From assembly GCF_029892685.1 (NCBI RefSeq), contig NZ_JARXVD010000020.1:1-64000 (forward strand): a stretch of DNA of 64,000 nt. The letters are read 5' to 3'. The notes below the pieces were generated by a model. That model made no database searches and had not been told where the DNA came from. It worked only from the letters and a program-made list of their open reading frames with translations. Numbering within the stretch: position 1 is the stretch's first letter; each line of letters opens with the position of its first letter. Positions 28,759-37,419 of the stretch are shown piece by piece. The position numbers and the translations under genes are program-made. The DNA is from Mycobacterium sp. OTB74 (GTDB taxonomy: Bacteria; Actinomycetota; Actinomycetes; Mycobacteriales; Mycobacteriaceae).

Positions 28759-29369
28759 GCCAACGCCGCGGGACTGGGCGGCGCATCAGTGGCGGGTCCG
28801 GGATTGAGGACGGTAGGCAGTCGGCGCCACGCCGAACGGCGGCGGCGACGGGGGTGCTCGTCGCAGCGCGGCTGCTCGAGTTTGTGCACGATGTGCCGAA
28901 CCACCGCACCGGGATTGCGCCGGTTGGTGTTGACCCGGAAGCTGGCGACCTTGCGGAACAGCGGCGCACGCTGCGCCATCAACACGCGGTACTTGGCGCC
29001 GGGGTCGTCACCCGCCAACAGTGGTCGGCCGCCACCGGCGGTGCGCCGAATACCTTCTGCCGCACTGATTTCCAGATATACGACGGTGTGTCCGGCCAGC
29101 GCCTCGCGTACTTCGGGGGTGGTCACCGCGCCGCCGCCGAGCGACAGCACACCATCGTGTTCGGCCAGCGCCTCGCGGATGACGTCCGCCTCGATCTTGC
29201 GGAACACCGACTCGCCCTCGGCAAAGATGTCGGCAATGCTGCGGCCCGTGGTCTCGACGATCTTGACGTCGGTATCCAGCATCGGGACCTGCAGCGCCTT
29301 GGCCAGCCGACGACCGATGGTCGACTTGCCCGAACCCGGCATGCCGACCAATACCGCCTTGGGCGCCAT
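28734..29369 (-). CDS. aroK: Shikimate kinase with C-terminal extension
   Basis: Shikimate kinase phosphorylates shikimate at O3. Walker A GMPGSGKSTIGRRLA lies near residue 9, the shikimate-binding DTD near 32, GGGAV near 79, and the lid arginine region RPLLAG near 118. The ATG at 29369 follows aroC by four bases. The protein is 211 residues against about 176 in M. tuberculosis. The extra tail after HKLEQPRC is arginine- and proline-rich, and its last residues (about RRVGGSK) are encoded by the 25-bp repeat array, which also provides the stop. The tail looks disordered and is probably not catalytic. Confidence 0.95.
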   Translation of the reverse strand: MAPKAVLVGMPGSGKSTIGRRLAKALQVPMLDTDVKIVETTGRSIADIFAEGESVFRKIEADVIREALAEHDGVLSLGGGAVTTPEVREALAGHTVVYLEISAAEGIRRTAGGGRPLLAGDDPGAKYRVLMAQRAPLFRKVASFRVNTNRRNPGAVVRHIVHKLEQPRCDEHPRRRRRSAWRRLPTVLNPGPATDAPPSPAALARRVGGSK

Positions 29370-29373
29370 CGAT

Positions 29374-30576
29374 TTATCCCGACATTTGCGGTTCGCGTTC
29401 ACGCACCGACCGCAGGTAGTTCTCGACGTTGGCGCGCGTCTCGGCCAACGAGTCGCCGCCGAACTTGGCCAGCGCGGCACGGGCCAGCACCAATGCCACC
29501 ATGGCCTCCACCACCACGCCGGCAGCGGGGACGGCACACACGTCGGAGCGCTGGTGGATCGCGACGGCTTCCTCGCCGGTGGCCATGTCGACGGTGGCCA
29601 GCGCGCGCGGCACCGTGGAGATCGGCTTCATCGCAGCACGTACCCGCAGAGCCTGACCGTTGGTCATGCCACCCTCCAGGCCGCCAGCCCGGTTGGTGGA
29701 CCGGGTGATGCCGTCTGGGCCGGGGTAGATCTCGTCATGAGCGGCACTGCCGCGACGACGCGCGGTTTCGAAGCCGTCACCGATCTCGACGCCCTTGATC
29801 GCCTGGATGCCCATCACGGCAGCGGCCAGTTGGCTGTCGAGGCGGTTGTCGCCGCTGGTGAACGAGCCCAGGCCGATCGGCAGTCCGGACACGACCACCT
29901 CGACGATGCCGCCGAGGGTGTCGCCGTCCTTCTTGGCGGCCTCGATCTCAGCGATCATGGACTCTTCAGCGGTCTTGTCGAAGGCGCGCACCGGGCTGTC
30001 GTCGATGGCATCGAGGTCCTGTGGCTGCGGCACCGGGCCGTCATAGGGCTTGGATGCGCCGATGGAGATGACGTGCGAGATGACCTCGACACCAAGGGCC
30101 TGCTTTAGGAAGGCGCGGGCAACGGTGCCGGCGGCCACGCGGGCTGCGGTCTCGCGGGCGCTGGCGCGTTCGAGCACCGGGCGGGCATCGTCGAATCCGT
30201 ATTTGAGCATGCCGGCATAGTCGGCGTGACCGGGCCGTGGCCGGGTCAGCGGGGCATTGCGGGCAACATCGAGTTCGGCCTGGTCAACCGGGTCGGAGGC
30301 CATCACGGTCTCCCATTTGGGCCATTCGGTGTTGCCGATTTCGATGGCGATGGGGCCGCCGAGGGTCTGGCCGTGCCGAACCCCGCCGAGCAGGGTTACC
30401 TCGTCCTTTTCGAACTTCATCCGGGCGCCGCGACCGTAGCCGAGGCGCCGGCGCTGCAATTGGGTCGCGATGTCATCGGAGGTGACGGAAAGTCCGGCAA
30501 CCATGCCTTCGACCATGGCCATCAAGGCGCGGCCGTGGGATTCACCTGCTGTGGTCCATCGCAACACGCGTCCCAT
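29374..30576 (-). CDS. aroC: Chorismate synthase
   Basis: A 400-residue FMN-dependent enzyme making chorismate from EPSP, the last common step of aromatic synthesis. The N-terminal MGRVLRWTTAGESHGRAL and the central LTRPRPGHADYAG are signature motifs, with GDSLAETRANVENYL near the C-terminus. Length is normal for mycobacteria. It is the first gene of the aroC-aroK-aroB unit. Confidence 0.98.
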   Translation of the reverse strand: MGRVLRWTTAGESHGRALMAMVEGMVAGLSVTSDDIATQLQRRRLGYGRGARMKFEKDEVTLLGGVRHGQTLGGPIAIEIGNTEWPKWETVMASDPVDQAELDVARNAPLTRPRPGHADYAGMLKYGFDDARPVLERASARETAARVAAGTVARAFLKQALGVEVISHVISIGASKPYDGPVPQPQDLDAIDDSPVRAFDKTAEESMIAEIEAAKKDGDTLGGIVEVVVSGLPIGLGSFTSGDNRLDSQLAAAVMGIQAIKGVEIGDGFETARRRGSAAHDEIYPGPDGITRSTNRAGGLEGGMTNGQALRVRAAMKPISTVPRALATVDMATGEEAVAIHQRSDVCAVPAAGVVVEAMVALVLARAALAKFGGDSLAETRANVENYLRSVREREPQMSG

Positions 30577-30609
30577 TCTCCCATGACGGGGTTTACCGGC
30601 TGAAATCCG

Positions 30610-30711
30610 TCACTTCAGGGTGCATTGCAGCAGCACGGTGTTCCGGACGGAATGCGCGTAGATCTCGGCGATGACGGGCAGATCAGCCGGTGTGGCGGGA
30701 CGGGTGCTCAT
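30610..30711 (-). pseudogene. Truncated GNAT acetyltransferase remnant
   Basis: A 33-codon frame starting MSTRPATPADLPVIAEIYAH and stopping after QCTLK. It matches the first strand and helix of a GNAT acetyltransferase of the phosphinothricin type, then ends, so only about a fifth of a domain remains. It lies between the Rv2551c-type peptidase and aroC on the same strand. I read it as a decayed gene; a functional microprotein is possible but less likely. Confidence 0.6.
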
Positions 30712-30740
30712 AGTGTGCGCAACGCTACCGAGCTGTTTGT

Positions 30741-31178
30741 CTAAACCACCGCCAGCGCCACGGCAGCCGCACTGGACAGACACATCGACGGGCCGTGTGG
30801 CACCGTCTTGCCCCGACGGCACAACAGTGCGACCACCGCGTAGCCCGCGGTCAGTACCGGCGCACCCACAGACCCCAGCACCCACACATCGACTCCGAAC
30901 ATCCCGGTCAACGCGCCCAAGCCCAGCGCCAGTTTGACGTCTCCGCCGCCCATCGCCTTCGGGTTCAACAGGTGCACCAGCAGATAGCACCCGAACAAGG
31001 CGCCGGCGCCCAGCACCGCAGCGGTCCCGCGGCCATCGATGTGGGCCACCGTCACGATCACCGCAGCGCCCGGCAAGGTCAGCCAGTTCGGCAGCCGCCG
31101 CTCCCGCAGGTCGTACCCGGACAGCACGATCATCCAGATGCCAATGGTCAGGATTCCAATAACGATGCCCGCCCCCAT
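30741..31178 (-). CDS. A24-family prepilin peptidase-like membrane protein (Rv2551c type)
   Basis: A 145-residue membrane protein with about four helices. The two catalytic aspartates of type IV prepilin/preflagellin peptidases are visible: SGYDLRERRLPN near residue 22 and the GxGD-type AMGGGDVKLALG near residue 79. It lacks the N-terminal methylase domain, as CpaA/TadV-type enzymes do. It would process Flp/Tad-type pilins, but no pilus genes are in this window. Downstream of aroE on the same strand, as Rv2551c follows Rv2552c in M. tuberculosis. Confidence 0.88.
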   Translation of the reverse strand: MGAGIVIGILTIGIWMIVLSGYDLRERRLPNWLTLPGAAVIVTVAHIDGRGTAAVLGAGALFGCYLLVHLLNPKAMGGGDVKLALGLGALTGMFGVDVWVLGSVGAPVLTAGYAVVALLCRRGKTVPHGPSMCLSSAAAVALAVV

Positions 31179-31239
31179 GCTTCGAGGTTAAGGCCGCCGC
31201 CGCAGGCCAACCGACGCCAATGTGCCGCGGTCAGGCCGG

Positions 31240-32025
31240 TCAGGCTTGGTTCAGGGCTGCTGCCATCGCCTCGCGCGGTGCGGGCATCCCGGTGAACTGC
31301 TCGACTTGAGCGAAAGCCTGGTTCAGCAGCATCTGCAGTCCGCTGACCACCCGGCCACCCGCCTCGGAAACTGCCTGTGCCAGGGGCGTCGGCCACGGGT
31401 CGTAGATGGCGTCAAGCAGCACCTCGGCGGCGGACACCGAACCGGAGAACTCGCCGGCAACCTCCGACGGCAGCGTATTGACCACCACACCAAGGGAATT
31501 CAGCGTCTCACCCAACTGCACCCAACGCGCTGCAACCCCCAACCGGTCTCCCAGTTCAACCAGCGGTTCCGCCTTGGCTGCATTGCGCGCAACGACGGCG
31601 AGGTCCGTAATGCCGAGTTCGGCCAGGGCAACGACCGCCGCCGGCGCCGTCCCACCCGAGCCGAGTACCGCGGCCGGACCGGACACCGCACCCAGCGCCC
31701 CGATCACTCCGTCGACGTCGGTGTTGTCGGCACGCCAGCCACCTGACACTCGCACCAGGGTGTTGGCCGAACCGACCAGTTCAGCCCGCTCAGTGCGTTC
31801 ATCGGCGAACCGCAGGGCGGCAAACTTGCCCGGCATCGTGACAGATACGCCGACCCACTCCGGCCCGAAACCGCCTACCAATTCCGGTAATTGGGCCTCG
31901 GTGCACTCGATGCGCTCATAGGTCCAATCGGTCAACCCAAGAGCTCCGTACGCGGCCAGATGCAACTGCGGCGAACGCGAGTGCGCGATCGGCGAACCGA
32001 GCACCGCCGCCCGGCGTGCGGTCAT
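31240..32025 (-). CDS. aroE: Shikimate dehydrogenase
   Basis: A 261-residue NADPH-dependent reductase converting 3-dehydroshikimate to shikimate. GSPIAHSRSPQLHLAAYGALG is the shikimate-binding N-terminus, TMPGKFAAL holds the catalytic lysine, NTDVDGV the catalytic aspartate, and VLGSGGTAPAAVVAL the nucleotide loop. The start overlaps the mltG stop by four bases, so it is translated with the mltG-ruvX-alaS genes rather than the aroC cluster. Confidence 0.96.
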   Translation of the reverse strand: MTARRAAVLGSPIAHSRSPQLHLAAYGALGLTDWTYERIECTEAQLPELVGGFGPEWVGVSVTMPGKFAALRFADERTERAELVGSANTLVRVSGGWRADNTDVDGVIGALGAVSGPAAVLGSGGTAPAAVVALAELGITDLAVVARNAAKAEPLVELGDRLGVAARWVQLGETLNSLGVVVNTLPSEVAGEFSGSVSAAEVLLDAIYDPWPTPLAQAVSEAGGRVVSGLQMLLNQAFAQVEQFTGMPAPREAMAAALNQA

Positions 32026-33299
32026 CGGGAACTGTCGAGCACACCGTTGTGCTTGGCCTGCTCGATGTTGGCCAGGTGCTGCTGGTAGTCGCGGGTGAAC
32101 AGAGTGGTGCCCTGCAGATCGGTGGTCACGAAGTACAGCCAGTCACCCTCTGCCGGTTCCTGTGCCGCAGCCACCGCCGGCTGACCTGGCGAGCAGATCG
32201 GCGTGGCCGGAAGTCCTTCGCGCACATAGGTATTCCAGTGAGTCGGCTGCGCCCGGTCGCTGTCGGTCGTCGCCACTTCCTGACGGTCCAGCGGATAGTT
32301 GACGGTCGAGTCGAACTGCAACTGCCGGTGGTCCGGGGTCGCGAGGCGGTTGTAGATGACGCGTGCCACCTTCGCGAAATCCTGCGGCTTGGACTCTTTC
32401 TGCACCAGGGACGCCACCACCAGGACCTGATACGGCGTCAGGTTCGCGGCCGGCCCGGCATCCAGCAGTCCGCCCTGCTCGTACTGGTGGGCGCTCTCGC
32501 TGATCAGCCCCGCCAGAATCGATGCCGCCGGCGCCGATGGGTCGACGTTGAAGGTACCCGGTGCGATCAGCCCCTCGAGCCTGCGATGGTCGCTGCCCAG
32601 AGCCTTCACCGGCGCCTGGGCCCATACCGGAATCGACAGTGCCTCAACATCGGCCGCGCCCGCAGCCTGCTTCAGGTCGGCAGCGGGCACACACTTGCGG
32701 TTGCCATCCAGGTCGACACAGCTGGCTTCCGAGATCAGGCTGAAAATGCCCTGGTTGACCTTGTTGGTCTTGACGTCGGAGGTGTCATCGAGCTGGCGGC
32801 CTTCAGGAATGACCAGGCGCCCTACCCGATTGTTCTTGTCTGTCAGCCGAGTAACAGCGTCGGCAGCCGGAATCTCGGTGCGCACCTTGTAGAAACCGGG
32901 CTGGATCTCGGTCATCTGCTTGTTGCGACCAGCGGCGTCGACAAAGGCCTTGACGGTGGCGACGACCCCATGGTCATGCAGGTTCTGCGCAATGGCAGTA
33001 GTCGAGTCACCGTTGTGGATCTCGATCACCAGGTCATTGCGACCGCTGCCGGAATAGTCGTTTCCGGGGCCGAAGATTCCGTGCCACATACGGGAGCCGA
33101 GGAATACCGCGCCGATCACCACCACGATCAGCACAGCCACTGCTACCCCACTGAACGCGCCGCGCCGCTTGCGATCCCGCTCAGCCCGGATCCGGTTGGC
33201 GCGGCTCCGATTTCTACGTGGTGGCCCCACGGACTCCGGTTGAGAGCGGGTGCTGACCCAATCATCGTCATCGTCGACAGCCGTGTCGTTAGAGGTCAT
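32022..33299 (-). CDS. mltG: Endolytic murein transglycosylase MltG (YceG)
   Basis: A 425-residue membrane-anchored lytic transglycosylase that cuts nascent glycan strands during cell-wall growth. A basic cytoplasmic N-terminus is followed by one helix (about residues 49-70), a LysM-like region with GDSTTAIAQNL, and the YceG domain with the catalytic glutamate in VVASLVQKESKPQDF. Four-base overlaps on both sides (ruvX and aroE). It corresponds to Rv2553c. Confidence 0.95.
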   Translation of the reverse strand: MTSNDTAVDDDDDWVSTRSQPESVGPPRRNRSRANRIRAERDRKRRGAFSGVAVAVLIVVVIGAVFLGSRMWHGIFGPGNDYSGSGRNDLVIEIHNGDSTTAIAQNLHDHGVVATVKAFVDAAGRNKQMTEIQPGFYKVRTEIPAADAVTRLTDKNNRVGRLVIPEGRQLDDTSDVKTNKVNQGIFSLISEASCVDLDGNRKCVPAADLKQAAGAADVEALSIPVWAQAPVKALGSDHRRLEGLIAPGTFNVDPSAPAASILAGLISESAHQYEQGGLLDAGPAANLTPYQVLVVASLVQKESKPQDFAKVARVIYNRLATPDHRQLQFDSTVNYPLDRQEVATTDSDRAQPTHWNTYVREGLPATPICSPGQPAVAAAQEPAEGDWLYFVTTDLQGTTLFTRDYQQHLANIEQAKHNGVLDSSR

Positions 33300-33802
33300 A
33301 CACCGCCCTCACTGTCTGCCCGCGCCGCCAGCACCACTCGGCGCTGATCGAGCCAGGTCTGCAGGATGCCCACTGCCGCAACCTGATCGATCATCTGTCG
33401 CTGTCCTTTGGCCCGCACCCCTGCCTCCCGCAGCGAGCGCTGGGCGCTGACCGTCGTCAACCGTTCATCCGCCATCCGCACCGGGATGGGACTCAGCCTG
33501 GCAGCGAGTGCGTCGGCCACCGCAACCGCGTCGTGCGCAGAGTTGCTGGCTTTGTCTTTCAACGTACGCGGCAGCCCGACGATGATCTCCACGGCATCCT
33601 GCTCGCCGGCCAGTTTCACCAGTCGGGCCAGATGCTTATCGGTTTTGTCGCGGCGCACGGTTTCCAACGGGGTGGCCAGGATTCCATCCGGGTCGCATAC
33701 TGCAACGCCGATCCGGACCGTCCCGACGTCGATGCCCAGCCGCCGCCCACGCCCGGGGTCGTCGCTCCCGGGCCGGTCGGGCATCCTGTCGGTATAGGTC
33801 AC
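33296..33802 (-). CDS. ruvX: Holliday junction resolvase-like protein (YqgF/RuvX)
   Basis: A 168-residue RNase H-fold nuclease. LGIDVGTVRIGVAVCDPDG carries the first catalytic aspartate, IIVGLPRTL the second strand, and RMADERLTTVSAQ the Glu/Asp positions. The family is implicated in 16S rRNA 5' maturation as well as DNA repair. The GTG start is five bases after the alaS stop, a conserved alaS-ruvX-mltG order. Confidence 0.95.
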   Translation of the reverse strand: MTYTDRMPDRPGSDDPGRGRRLGIDVGTVRIGVAVCDPDGILATPLETVRRDKTDKHLARLVKLAGEQDAVEIIVGLPRTLKDKASNSAHDAVAVADALAARLSPIPVRMADERLTTVSAQRSLREAGVRAKGQRQMIDQVAAVGILQTWLDQRRVVLAARADSEGGV

Positions 33803-33807
33803 GAAAT

Positions 33808-36501
33808 CTAGCTCCGGCCCAGCTCTGCGCGCAGCGCGGCCAGACCCGCGTCGATACCCGCCGCTCCCTTGCCGGAACCCTGTGCCAGATCGGCTTTTCC
33901 GCCGCCACGACCGCCGACCGCCGCACCAAGCTGCTGCACCAGTTCGTTGGCTTTCAGTCCCAGGTCTTGCGCGGCGCCGTTGACGGCCACCACGTACGGC
34001 ACCGAGTCGCCTTCGCCCTCGGAGATCAGCGCGATGACCGCCGGGTCCGCGCCCAACTTGCCCTTGATGTCACCGACCAGGCTGCGCAGATCTCCGCCGG
34101 AGAAGCCGCCGGCCATCCGCTGCGCGACCAATCGCACCTTGCCGACCATCTCAGCACCGGCCGCAGCATTGGCGGCCGCGGCCTTGGCGCCGGCCAGGCG
34201 CACCTTGTCCAGTTCCTTCTCGGCCGCCTTGAGCCGGTCGACCAGGTTGGCCACCCGGCCGGGCACCTCTTCAGAAGGCACCTTCAGCGACGACGCCAAA
34301 CCTGCCATCAATGCACGCTCTTTGGCCAGGTGCCGGAACGACTCCAGCCCGACGTAGGCCTCGACACGTCGCACACCCGAACCGACCGAAGACTCGCCGA
34401 GGATGGTCACGGGGCCGATCTGGGCCGACCGCTGCACGTGGGTGCCACCGCAGAGTTCCAGTGAGAACGGCCCGCCGATCTCGACCACCCGCACCTCGTC
34501 GGGGTATGCCTCGCCGAACATCGCCATGGCGCCCATCGCCTTGGCTTTCTCCAGCTTCTCGTTGAAGGTGTGCACCTCGTAGTCGGCCTGCACCGCCTGG
34601 TTGGTGACTTCCTCGACCTGGGTGCGCTGCTCGTCGCTCAACGCGCCCTGGTAGTTGAAGTCGAACCGCAGGTAGCCCGGCCGGTTCAGCGAGCCGGCCT
34701 GAACAGCGTTGGGGCCCAACACCTGTCGTAGCGCGGCATGCACCATGTGCGTGCCCGAGTGGCCTTGCGTCGCGCCCCGCCGCCAGGTCGGGTCCACCGC
34801 AGCCGTCACGGTGTCGCCCTCGACGAACTCACCGGACTCGACGTTGATGGTGTGCACCCACAGCGACTTGGCGATCTTCTGTACGTCAGTGACCGCCGCC
34901 TTCGCGGTGGCCGACGAGCCGGTGCCCGTGATGGATCCCGTGTCGGCGATCTGACCGCCGGATTCGGCGTACAGCGGGGTGCGGTCCAGCACCAGTTCGA
35001 TGGTGTCCCCGGCGGCAGTCTCGCCGTGGGTGACCACCGGAACGCGCTTGCCGTCCACGAAAATGCCGAGAATCCTTGCCTCGGAAGTCAATTCATCAAA
35101 TCCGGTGAATTCGGTGGGGCCGGCGTCGACCAGGTCGCGGTAGGCCGACAGGTCGGCATGCGCGTGCTTGCGGGCCGCGGCGTCAGCCTTTGCGCGCTGC
35201 CGCTGCTCGGCCATCAGCGACCGGAAGCCCTCTTCGTCGACCGACAATCCTGCTTCGGCGGCCATCTCCAAGGTCAGCTCTACCGGGAAGCCATAGGTGT
35301 CGTGCAGGGTGAAGGCGTCCTTGCCGGACACCACTGTGGACCCCGCCGATTTGGTTGCAGCGGCGGCGTCTTCGAAGAGCTTGGAACCGGAGGCCAGGGT
35401 GCGATTGAACGCGGTCTCCTCGGCGACGGCGATACGGTTGATCCGCTCGAAATCCGTTACCAACTCGGGGTAAGACGGGCCCATCGCGTCGCGGACAGTG
35501 GCCATCAGGTCAGCCATGATCGGCTGTTCGACGCCGAGCAGCTTGGCCGCGCGGATGATCCGGCGCAACAGGCGGCGCAGCACGTAGCCACGGCCCTCGT
35601 TGCCGGGGGTGACGCCGTCACCGATGATGATGGCCGCGGTGCGGCTGTGGTCGGCGATGACGCGGTAGCGCACGTCGTCGGCGTGGTTGCCGGCGCCGTA
35701 GTGCCGGGGCGCCACTGCGGCCACCTTGTCGATCACCGGACGGACCAGATCGGTCTCGTAGACGTTGTCGACGCCCTGCAGCAGGCAGGCGATGCGCTCG
35801 ACACCCATGCCGGTGTCGATGTTCTGCCGCGGCAGCGGGCCGAGGATTTCGAAGTCGGTCTTGCTGGTGCCCTCGCCACGTTCGTTCTGCATGAACACGA
35901 GGTTCCAGATTTCGATGTAACGGTCCTCGTTGGCCTCCGGGCCGCCGTCGATGCCGTATTCGGGTCCGCGGTCGTAGTAGATCTCTGAGCACGGGCCGCA
36001 GGGGCCGGGGATACCCATGGACCAGTAGTTGTCCGCCTTGCCGCGGCGCTGGATGCGCTCAGGCGGCAGCCCGGCGATTTCCTCCCACAGCGCGATGGCC
36101 TCGTCGTCGTCGAGATAGACGGTGGCCCACAGCCTTTCCGGATCGAACCCGTAACCACCCTCGGACACCGAGTTGGTCAGCAGATCCCAAGCCAGTTCGA
36201 TGGCGCCACGCTTGAAGTAGTCACCGAACGAGAAGTTGCCGGCCATCTGGAAGAAGGTGTTGTGCCGGGTGGTGATGCCCACCTCGTCGATGTCCGGGGT
36301 GCGAATGCACTTCTGGACACTGGTGGCCTTGTCGTACGGCGGCGTGCGTGCACCCAGGAAATAGGGCACGAACTGCACCATTCCGGCGTTGACGAACAAC
36401 AAGTTGGGGTCGTCGAGGATCACCGATGCACTCGGCACTTCGGTGTGGCCCGCTTTCACGAAATGATCAAGGAAGCGCTTCCTGATCTCGTGGGTCTGCA
36501 C
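33808..36501 (-). CDS. alaS: Alanyl-tRNA synthetase
   Basis: An 897-residue class II synthetase: catalytic domain from residue 1, helical tRNA-recognition domain, editing domain with HSGTHMVHAALRQVLG (HxxxH) and CGGTHV (CxxxH) zinc ligands, and the C-terminal oligomerisation domain ending with a glycine-rich GGRGGGKADLAQG. It starts with GTG. First gene of the alaS-ruvX-mltG-aroE unit. No T-box is seen upstream, only a 180-base gap without other features. Confidence 0.98.
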   Translation of the reverse strand: MQTHEIRKRFLDHFVKAGHTEVPSASVILDDPNLLFVNAGMVQFVPYFLGARTPPYDKATSVQKCIRTPDIDEVGITTRHNTFFQMAGNFSFGDYFKRGAIELAWDLLTNSVSEGGYGFDPERLWATVYLDDDEAIALWEEIAGLPPERIQRRGKADNYWSMGIPGPCGPCSEIYYDRGPEYGIDGGPEANEDRYIEIWNLVFMQNERGEGTSKTDFEILGPLPRQNIDTGMGVERIACLLQGVDNVYETDLVRPVIDKVAAVAPRHYGAGNHADDVRYRVIADHSRTAAIIIGDGVTPGNEGRGYVLRRLLRRIIRAAKLLGVEQPIMADLMATVRDAMGPSYPELVTDFERINRIAVAEETAFNRTLASGSKLFEDAAAATKSAGSTVVSGKDAFTLHDTYGFPVELTLEMAAEAGLSVDEEGFRSLMAEQRQRAKADAAARKHAHADLSAYRDLVDAGPTEFTGFDELTSEARILGIFVDGKRVPVVTHGETAAGDTIELVLDRTPLYAESGGQIADTGSITGTGSSATAKAAVTDVQKIAKSLWVHTINVESGEFVEGDTVTAAVDPTWRRGATQGHSGTHMVHAALRQVLGPNAVQAGSLNRPGYLRFDFNYQGALSDEQRTQVEEVTNQAVQADYEVHTFNEKLEKAKAMGAMAMFGEAYPDEVRVVEIGGPFSLELCGGTHVQRSAQIGPVTILGESSVGSGVRRVEAYVGLESFRHLAKERALMAGLASSLKVPSEEVPGRVANLVDRLKAAEKELDKVRLAGAKAAAANAAAGAEMVGKVRLVAQRMAGGFSGGDLRSLVGDIKGKLGADPAVIALISEGEGDSVPYVVAVNGAAQDLGLKANELVQQLGAAVGGRGGGKADLAQGSGKGAAGIDAGLAALRAELGRS

Positions 36502-36682
36502 GTTATGTCGTCCTTGCGTCTCGCCGCGAGTCTGGCTGCTGCCGACTGATAGTTCGACCGTCTACAGTACCGGTCCGCAGGTTGCAGGCTTTAACCCCAG
36601 CCCGAACATGCATTGTGCGTCTCGCCGTCGCGGAGGAGAGTGGTCGATATCCGGCGGCGCCACCGGAGCGCCGCCCCGAATA

Positions 36683-37321
36683 ATGAGGGAGTGGACCGTG
36701 TTCGCACGTTCTACCACGATGACGGCGCGCCCAGAGCAAATCGACGCCGGCACTGCGTTCGTACGGGACCAAGTGATGCCTGTTCTGCAAGAACTCCCCG
36801 GCTCGATCGGGCTGTCGTTGATGGTCGACCGGCAATCGGGCCGGTGCATCGCCACGAGTTCCTGGGATTCCGAGGACGCCCTGCGCGACAGCGCCGACGA
36901 GGGTCGTCGGCTCCGCAACTTGGCGGCCGAACAGTTTGGCGGCGGCAATCCGACAGCCGAAGACTGGGAGATCGCCGTCCTGCACCGCGAGCACGGTTCG
37001 GACAACGGTGCGTGCGTACGAGCTACCTGGCTCACGGTGCCGCCGGACCTACTCGACGCAGGCATCGAATACTTCCGCGAGGCCGTGCTGAGGCAGGTCG
37101 AACACCTTCCGGGCTTCTGCAGCGCCAGTCTGCTCGTCGATCGTGGGTCGGGTCGCGCGGTGTCGTCGGTGTCGTTCCGCAACCGCGCGATGATGGCGGA
37201 CTACTGGGACCAGGCCACGGCGCTCAAAGTCGAATCGGTTAAGGCAGCCGGGGCGTCGGAGATAGCCGACTGTGCGTTCGATCTGGTGATCGCACATCTG
37301 CGGGTGCCTGAACTGGTCTAA
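36683..37321 (+). CDS. Duplicated ABM-like ferredoxin-fold protein (Rv2557/Rv2558 type)
   Basis: About 212 residues made of two similar dimeric alpha/beta-barrel halves. The first has FVRDQVMPVLQELPGSIGLSLMV..SGRCIATSSWDSEDALR and the second the parallel YFREAVLRQVEHLPGFCSASLLV..SGRAVSSVSFRNRAMM. It matches the Rv2557/Rv2558 proteins found beside rarA and alaS in M. tuberculosis, reported as starvation-induced. Antibiotic-biosynthesis-monooxygenase-like folds often bind small aromatics or heme, but no catalytic residue is evident. The ATG at 36683 has no ribosome binding site; GTG at 36698 has GAGGGAG six bases upstream and may be the true start. Confidence 0.8.
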   Translation: MREWTVFARSTTMTARPEQIDAGTAFVRDQVMPVLQELPGSIGLSLMVDRQSGRCIATSSWDSEDALRDSADEGRRLRNLAAEQFGGGNPTAEDWEIAVLHREHGSDNGACVRATWLTVPPDLLDAGIEYFREAVLRQVEHLPGFCSASLLVDRGSGRAVSSVSFRNRAMMADYWDQATALKVESVKAAGASEIADCAFDLVIAHLRVPELV

Positions 37322-37334
37322 CCCCAAGGTCGGA

Positions 37335-37360
37335 TGGATATTGTTGCGCCGCAACACCTC
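37335..37360. repeat. Partial duplication of a rarA 3' coding segment
   Basis: Bases 37335-37360 match 37531-37556 inside rarA at 23 of 26 positions (both begin TGGATATTGTTG). The rarA copy encodes GVAAQQYP on the minus strand, and the downstream copy keeps the same frame. It lies in the gap between rarA and the Rv2557-type gene and looks like debris of a local duplication or of a lost rarA end. Confidence 0.6.
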
Positions 37361-37419
37361 GGCGCGAGTTTTCGATTGCGCGCACAGCCCATCGCGACTG
37401 GGCCACGCGAGGCGCTGCG

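Noticed and set aside
27964..30108. 714-codon plus-strand frame opposite aroB, aroK and aroC
   Set aside because: Antisense to three certain genes and the repeat array, with no recognisable motif or ribosome binding site.
32016..33347. Plus-strand frame opposite mltG
   Set aside because: Antisense shadow of a gene with a clear catalytic motif and conserved operon overlaps.
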